In this document: one piece after another, positions 35,770-39,683 of the stretch | Position numbering within the stretch: the stretch's first letter is position 1 | Layout of the letters: each line of letters opens with the position of its first letter | Source: Psychrobacter sp. I-STPA10 | Lineage (GTDB): Bacteria; Pseudomonadota; Gammaproteobacteria; Pseudomonadales; Moraxellaceae | Assembly: GCF_021012795.1 (NCBI RefSeq) | Contig: NZ_VFYU01000023.1 | Coordinates: 1-39,683 of the forward strand | Length of the DNA stretch: 39,683 nt | Reading direction: 5' to 3' | The notes under the pieces: model-generated | Seen by the model: only the letters and a program-made list of their open reading frames with translations | Told to the model about the DNA's origin: nothing | Databases searched by the model: none | Translations under genes and position numbers: made by a program

Positions 35770-36666
35770 TCAACTTCCTTCGGTAGATTTAGTTTGTTCA
35801 GCGATATTAATTAGATTTCTCATACCATCACTCATGTTTCCTTGCGCCATAGCAATGGCTGTGGAGTCATTAATGTGATTAGCTAAGTTAGGGTCAACGG
35901 TATGGACATTATCATTCCCAACAATATTATCCCATGCAGAGCTGATACTATTACCTATTGAACTAAGAACTTCTCCAGTTTGTTCTCGACCATGAGGTAT
36001 AGAAATATATATAGCGCCAGTGCCTAAGACTGTTATCCCAGCGCACACTGCCACGCTAGGACCACACAAGCTTGCTGCAGCAACTTGAGCAGCCTCATCC
36101 TCAGGAACAATCAAATTAACCGGATTATTATGCGTATAAGCAGACAAATTCAAATTAGGCGGATTATAAACTCCTCCCATACCCCGCTCGCCATCCAAAT
36201 AACTCCCTAAAATAGGATCAGGACTCTGCCAAACCTGCGTTCTTGGGTCATAGTATCTAGCCCCGAAGTAGTATAAGCCAGTCTCTTTATCCAGCTCTTT
36301 ACCAGTAAACTTATAATCAGTACCAAATGCCCCTGATTGGTCTACCCACGTTTCACCACTTGGGAAATAAGCAAAGAACTCATGTACTTCGCCATTGTCA
36401 TCTGTGAGATAGCTTGAGCTACCAATGTGATCTTGATGATAGAAGTATTGTTGTCCTTCATAGTCGATGCCTCTTGGGTCTTCGGCATTGCTATGATCAC
36501 CTAAGTCTATTTTAATTTTATTAGGTCGGTAGCTTAAAATACCATGACTGCGCTCTTTGACTAAGGCATTGTAGTGAGCATAGACCTCATCTAAGCTTAT
36601 GTCTTGTATGTCCTCTAATGCTTCTGCTTCTGCTGGTACTTGTTGCTGCGGCTGATTACCAAACAT
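35770..36666 (-). CDS. RHS repeat-associated core domain protein, 3' part
   Basis: From its first ATG this frame encodes 298 residues, but it is open without a start codon back to about 37107, so it is the tail of a larger RHS protein. The core is plain: GQQYFYHQDHIGSSSYLTDD near 70-90, then FTGKELDKETGLYYFGARYYDPR near 120-145 and the border NPVNL near 185. The 110 residues after the border are the variable tip (CGPSVAVCAGITVLG is hydrophobic, then a Ser/Asn-rich end). I see no catalytic motif there, so the tip may be truncated. RHS proteins deliver such tips into other cells. Confidence 0.8.
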   Translation of the reverse strand: MFGNQPQQQVPAEAEALEDIQDISLDEVYAHYNALVKERSHGILSYRPNKIKIDLGDHSNAEDPRGIDYEGQQYFYHQDHIGSSSYLTDDNGEVHEFFAYFPSGETWVDQSGAFGTDYKFTGKELDKETGLYYFGARYYDPRTQVWQSPDPILGSYLDGERGMGGVYNPPNLNLSAYTHNNPVNLIVPEDEAAQVAAASLCGPSVAVCAGITVLGTGAIYISIPHGREQTGEVLSSIGNSISSAWDNIVGNDNVHTVDPNLANHINDSTAIAMAQGNMSDGMRNLINIAEQTKSTEGS

Positions 36667-37110
36667 TGGGGTCTCAAGAGATTTACCTATTTTACTAGCA
36701 ATCCGTTGACCATCAGCAAAGTAGTGTTTGGTATAGCCTGTGCCACTGATGACGGTTGAGGCAAACGGATAAAGCTTGTTGTTTTTGATGCTGCGGTTGT
36801 TTGAGGCATCATAGTAGTAGGCTTGTTTGTTACCTCTGTCATCTATGCCTGTTAGGTTGCCTACGGCATCCCAATGGAGTTTGCGAGTTGGGGTTTGTAC
36901 GCCCCATTTGCCTTCACGTACGGTGTCGCTATGGCGTCCGTTGGCGTCATAGATGTATTGCTGCGTTGCTTCGTTATCGCTTGTGATGCTGCTAACGGCA
37001 TGGGGCTGTTTGTCACTATAGCTGTATTGGTTACTATAGGTGGTTCCTTTAACGGTACGCCAGTTGTTGATGATTTTGCCGGTGGTTTGGTGGCTTTGCT
37101 CTTTACTTTA

Positions 37111-37177
37111 CTCAAGCACAGCTTTCCGTCTTGCGCTTCGGGCGAGTGTGCCCCACACACTCGCTTATCCTCGCTCA
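37111..37177 (-). repeat. hairpin-bearing inserted repeat, copy A
   Basis: On the minus strand this 67-base insert starts TGAGCGAGGA and ends AGCTGTGCTTGAG, like copy B. Its centre is a 9-bp hairpin, GCGAGTGTG with a 5-base loop and CACACTCGC (37142-37164). It interrupts the RHS frame. Just beyond the end, AGTAA occurs twice in a row. Confidence 0.75.
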
Positions 37178-37486
37178 TGTTATGAATACCATCATACTGC
37201 ATATTAACCATGTAGCGGTCTTTGCGGTTTTTGGCCTCATAGTCTCCTGATGCTCCGATAAGTTGGTATATCTCATCGTAGTCAAAGGTTTGGCTAACTC
37301 TGCCGCCCAGTTGGTTTAGGCGTGTGGGCAGTGGTGCTTGGTTTTGTATTGCTAGGATGTTGCTGGTGTTGTCGTAGTCATAGTGGTTATCCATGAGGTT
37401 ACGGGTACGTTTGGTGCCTTCGTGCCCGTCATAGGCGTTGACTTTAAGCCGTGACAGTCTTCTGCGAGTATCGTAGTCATAGTTCA

Positions 37487-37546
37487 CTCGAGCACAGCTC
37501 TCGCCTTGCACTCGGGCAAAGCAGTACTTTGCTAATTCCTCGCTCA
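37487..37546 (-). repeat. hairpin-bearing inserted repeat, copy B
   Basis: On the minus strand the 60-base insert starts TGAGCGAGGA and ends AGCTGTGCTCGAG. Its centre is a 6-bp hairpin, GCAAAG, 5-base loop, CTTTGC (37516-37532). It separates the RHS codons for GNNTT from those for NYDYD and brings an immediate in-frame stop. Confidence 0.75.
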
Positions 37547-37711
37547 GGTGGTGTTGTTACCATGCCACTAGAATACTCGCTGTTCAAATTTGTCGTAGCC
37601 AAGCTGTTTGATGTAGTCGTAGTTATGGCCCTTTTTGTAGCCGACCATGTTGTTAAGTTTGCCACCTGCGTTGTAGCTGAATACGCCAAGCTGGCACAAG
37701 ATGCCGCTTTT

Positions 37712-37837
37712 GGTAGTAAATACGCTAAAGCAGGCGAAAACGCCGCCGCTTTTGAGCAACGTATTAGGCAAGAATTAAACAGCCCAGCTACGCAAAGTAA
37801 GTGGGCTGGGGATTTGGCAAGGGTGGGGTTTGGGTGA
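37712..37837 (+). pseudogene. 3' fragment of an unrelated gene on the opposite strand
   Basis: The plus frame encodes about 41 residues that look like a natural C-terminus (GSKYAKAGENAAAFEQRI, then QSKWAGDLARVGFG and a stop). The composition is protein-like, while its complement is poor. It begins where the minus-strand RHS homology ends, so a recombination junction lies at about 37712-37720. The upstream part of the open plus frame is only the complement of RHS codons. The parent gene is unknown; a toxin or adhesin tip is a guess. Confidence 0.4.
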
Positions 37838-37972
37838 AATGCTATACCCACGTTTAATTGTTATTAAATACGTTAACTATATTAGAATACTTATACTTGC
37901 ATAGGTATTCTACAAACTTTCACATATTACTTATAAAAATAAATAAAAAAGGACTTTTATAACAGGTTTATT

Positions 37973-38434
37973 CTATTTACTTTTGAAGTTATTATACTGC
38001 TTCCGCATATCTAACTCAAATTGCACCTTTCCAAGAAATAGTTTCATAAAGTTATCGGCGGTCTTAAAATAATTATCTTCACCTTCGGTAATATAAAACA
38101 TTGTCGTCCCATTTCCTGATTTGAAAAAGAAATCAGCTACATAACCTTGATGTAACATAACACAAAAAACGTTTTTCTCATCTATATCAATTTTATTATA
38201 TTTAAAAATATCTATTAATCCTTCTTGAATATCATCAAGCTCATAATAAGTCAAGTCCGTACCAGCCATAAAATTTCCAGGATTTGTTCCCATTTCTCTA
38301 AGAAAATTTTTATAATCTTCTGGAAATTCGACATTAAACTTTTTTTGAAGATCATTAATTTGTTTTTCATTACATCCTGATATATTGCGTGTATCAAAAC
38401 ATCTTGGATATTGAGCAAGAATCTCTATAAACAT
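37973..38434 (-). CDS. SUKH (SMI1/KNR4) family immunity protein
   Basis: The 153-residue SMI1/KNR4-type protein carries ISGCNEKQINDLQKKFNVEF at about residues 18-37, then PEDYKNFLREMGTNPGNFMAG, the family's hallmark order (helix, Phe-Pro-x-Asp-Tyr-x-x-Phe-Leu, then a Gly-rich strand). Bacterial SUKH proteins are cytoplasmic immunity proteins that neutralise nuclease and deaminase toxins. AAGGTCG precedes the ATG. Immediately upstream on the same strand is the 3' end of a deaminase-type toxin, which fits as the cognate toxin. The gene is intact although that toxin is broken. Confidence 0.82.
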   Translation of the reverse strand: MFIEILAQYPRCFDTRNISGCNEKQINDLQKKFNVEFPEDYKNFLREMGTNPGNFMAGTDLTYYELDDIQEGLIDIFKYNKIDIDEKNVFCVMLHQGYVADFFFKSGNGTTMFYITEGEDNYFKTADNFMKLFLGKVQFELDMRKQYNNFKSK

Positions 38435-38522
38435 ACGATCGACCTTATTAATTAAATTAATTTCCTATAAAGAATAATAAATAACTTTAAAGCTTGAGCT
38501 TTAAAAGCTTATACTTAAAAAA

Positions 38523-38558
38523 TAGTCTACCTTAACTATTTTTAGTTAGGATGGACTA
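38523..38558. repeat. imperfect 16-bp palindrome upstream of the SUKH gene
   Basis: TAGTCTACCTTAACTA, a TTTT loop and TAGTTAGGATGGACTA pair at 13 of 16 positions. It lies just after the stop of the toxin remnant and about 90 bases before the immunity gene. It could be a terminator/attenuator between toxin and immunity genes or a small mobile element. Its TAGTC/GACTA ends resemble those of the element at 32961. Confidence 0.55.
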
Positions 38559-38561
38559 TAG

Positions 38562-38745
38562 TTAATTTCTTGGCGGAACACCATATTCTATCTTTAATTG
38601 AACATTGGGATGCCTTTCACTGAACTGCCTAACTACATTACACACGATTGGCATGGTGTTCGTTCTGAATATATATATATACTCCCAGAACTATTACGAT
38701 TAATTCTAGACGAAATATGTTCTGATGTATGCTGAAGAAACCGTA
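38562..38745 (-). pseudogene. 3' end of a deaminase-type polymorphic toxin, frameshifted
   Basis: On the minus strand, one frame reads RFLQHTSEHISSRI, then GSIYIYSERTPCQSC. The next frame continues CNVVRQFSERHPNVQLKI, then EYGVPPRN and a stop at 38562-38564. Together this has the order of bacterial deaminase toxins: an (H/D)xE-type motif, a strand, Pro-Cys-x-Ser-Cys zinc and catalytic cysteines, then VVxQFxxxxPNVxL. The break is at 38639-38645 within ACACAC, consistent with a GT dinucleotide gain. The 5' side runs into the IS3 element. The gene is therefore dead. The SUKH gene follows, as expected for a toxin-immunity pair. Confidence 0.7.
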
Positions 38746-38756
38746 GAGTAAAACTT

Positions 38757-38787
38757 GGTAAACTAACGTCTCAAATAGGAGTTTACC
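38757..38787 (+). promoter_or_regulatory. hairpin occluding the orfA translation start
   Basis: GGTAAACT (38757-38764) and AGTTTACC (38780-38787) pair perfectly. The 3' arm overlaps the AGGAG ribosome-binding site and abuts the ATG at 38788. Such structures in IS leaders keep transposase translation low when transcription reads in from outside. Confidence 0.7.
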
Positions 38788-39087
38788 ATGACAAAGAAAA
38801 CACCCCATTACACAGTAGAATTTAAAGCTGAAGCTGTCAAAAAAATAGCAGACAATGGTGGCAATGTCAGTCAAACAGCCAGAGAACTTAAGATACCTAT
38901 GCAAACCCTAGCAAACTGGCAGAACAAAGCTAACCAAGGCAAGCTTAAAGGTACTCAGCAATATGACCCTGAGCTTATTGCTCTTATCGAAGAAAACAAA
39001 AGACTGAAACGTCAGTTAAAGGTAGCCGAAGAAGAAAGAGACATACTAAAAAAGGCCACAGCGTACTTCGCCAAAGTCAGCAAGTGA
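38788..39087 (+). CDS. IS3-family transposase OrfA
   Basis: The 99-residue OrfA has an N-terminal helix-turn-helix (YTVEFKAEAVKKIADNGGNVSQTARELKIPMQTLANW spans about residues 8-44) that binds the IS ends. A leucine-zipper-like helix follows (ENKRLKRQLKVAEEERDILKKA, about 68-90). AGGAG is 6 bases upstream of the ATG. The slippery heptamer A-AAA-AAG lies in frame at 39048-39054, where a -1 shift would join OrfA to OrfB and make the active transposase. Confidence 0.93.
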   Translation: MTKKTPHYTVEFKAEAVKKIADNGGNVSQTARELKIPMQTLANWQNKANQGKLKGTQQYDPELIALIEENKRLKRQLKVAEEERDILKKATAYFAKVSK

Positions 39088-39683
39088 AGTACGCCTTTAT
39101 ACAAGCTAATCAACAAGACTTTAGTATTATTAGCATGTGCAGGATATTGAATATCAAAGCTTCGAGCTACTACGACTGGTTAAACCGAGACATCAGTGAA
39201 CAACAAATACACCGCAATCACTGTGAACTACTCGTTAGAGCTGCGCATAGTGAAACTAAACAGCGTTATGGCTACGAGAGACTACATGCTCATCTAACAG
39301 CTCAAGGAAACGACATTAGTAAGTATATGGTCAGACGCATTAAACAAGAGCATGGCATTTACTGTAAACGACACAAACGCTTTAAAGTCACTACTGATTC
39401 AAACCATGACAAACTTGTGTATCCTAACCTGCTTGAGCAAAAATTTGATGCTAGTTGTCCTAATCAAACTTGGGTTAGTGACATCACTTATATTTGGACT
39501 AATGAGGGCTGGTTATATTTAGCAGGGGTAAAAGACATCTATACCAAAGAATTGGTTGGCTATGCGTTAAATAAATGTATGACAAAAGAGTTAGTCTGTC
39601 GTGCATTGAATATGGCAATTAGAAACAAAAAGCCCAGTAAAGGCTTACTTGTACATTCAGACCGAGGCAGTCAGTACTGTAGT
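39084..39683 (+). CDS. IS3-family transposase OrfB, 5' part
   Basis: The frame is -1 relative to orfA, overlaps its stop and runs open to the window end (200 codons seen). HTH_21-type QRYGYERLHAHL is near residues 54-65. The DDE integrase core starts at TWVSDITYIWT (first Asp) and reaches HSDRGSQYCS (second Asp); the Glu lies beyond the window. Translation by -1 frameshift from orfA is likely; a GTG at 39084 is the formal start used here. No inactivating change is seen in the part visible. Confidence 0.92.
   Translation, partial: MKYAFIQANQQDFSIISMCRILNIKASSYYDWLNRDISEQQIHRNHCELLVRAAHSETKQRYGYERLHAHLTAQGNDISKYMVRRIKQEHGIYCKRHKRFKVTTDSNHDKLVYPNLLEQKFDASCPNQTWVSDITYIWTNEGWLYLAGVKDIYTKELVGYALNKCMTKELVCRALNMAIRNKKPSKGLLVHSDRGSQYCS

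Larger units (their letters stand above)
36667..37715 (-). pseudogene. RHS repeat gene, upstream part, disrupted
   Basis: Minus-strand translation gives RHS YD repeats in pieces. Around 37568-37715 these include LNNMVGYKKGHNYDY and YDKFEQRVF; then follow NYDYDTRRRLSRLKV, FDYDEIYQLIGASGDYE and, in the frame of the 3' part, YIYDANGRHSDTVREGKWG and TRKLHWDAVGNLTG. The reading frame is broken by a TAG after EQRVF and by two inserted repeats (37487-37546 and 37111-37177); the second also changes frame. The 5' part is missing: at about 37712-37720 RHS homology stops and unrelated sequence coding on the other strand begins. This is a decayed orphan fragment. Confidence 0.8.
38744..39683 (+). mobile_element. 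IS3-family insertion sequence, left part (cut by window end)
   Basis: The element contains orfA, the start of orfB and a leader hairpin. The left end is not resolved: toxin homology on the other strand persists to about 38743, so the end should lie near there. The right end is outside the window. Confidence 0.75.

Noticed and set aside
37451..37711. upstream part of a plus-strand open frame across the RHS remnant
   Set aside because: Up to about 37711 it is the complement of RHS YD-repeat codons and of repeat copy B. Only the last 41 codons look like real protein.
38638..38904. 88-codon minus-strand open frame across the IS leader
   Set aside because: It runs antisense through orfA and its leader hairpin and is Phe/Cys-rich. 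The meaningful minus-strand frames here are those of the deaminase remnant.

Overview
The window (about 39.7 kb, AT-rich) looks like a chromosomal segment of a gammaproteobacterium of the Moraxellaceae, closest in style to Psychrobacter or Moraxella. The basis is the set gspM-gspL-sixA-gpsA, the long charged extension on GpsA, the PilB-like MsrAB and the base composition. The genus is an inference. No rRNA, tRNA or CRISPR array was recognised.

1-7000, minus strand: end of a type II secretion set (gspL, gspM), sixA, gpsA with an unusual N-terminal extension, a YdjA-like nitroreductase, zapE and an alpha/beta hydrolase. 7362-9740, plus strand: small lipoprotein, xseA and xseB (both subunits of exonuclease VII), closed by a strong bidirectional terminator. 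9767-18857, minus strand: PiT phosphate transporter, thioredoxin-MsrA-MsrB repair lipoprotein, a compatible-solute ABC transporter in which binding protein and permease are one polypeptide, a small unknown protein and a coniferyl-aldehyde-type dehydrogenase. 18998-23848: lipB, ppa, an XRE regulator, two exported unknowns on the minus strand, a DUF924 protein and a tail-anchored small protein. 23971-31280, minus strand: yejA, gloB, yejB and yejE (microcin C/peptide importer without its ATPase gene and with gloB inside it), serC and a possible DNA polymerase III psi-like protein. 31621-32508: alpha-carbonic anhydrase lipoprotein.

32509-39683 is an accessory island. It holds small AT-rich genes of immunity-protein type, the 3' part of a decayed RHS toxin gene, a gene fragment on the opposite strand, a SUKH (SMI1/KNR4) immunity gene, the frameshifted 3' end of a deaminase-type toxin and a partial IS3-family element cut by the window end. 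I read this as a polymorphic-toxin locus in decay: toxin parts are broken while the immunity-type genes remain intact.

The most notable structures are: (i) the deaminase remnant, whose Pro-Cys-Gln-Ser-Cys motif is split from the rest of the domain by a frameshift, next to an intact SUKH gene; (ii) a 60-67 bp hairpin-bearing repeat inserted twice in the RHS pseudogene, with different but self-complementary stems; (iii) several MITE-like inverted-repeat elements bounded by TA; and (iv) four tandem duplications with a 14-bp period in intergenic DNA. Start codons were chosen by ribosome-binding-site spacing, and several differ from the longest open frame.
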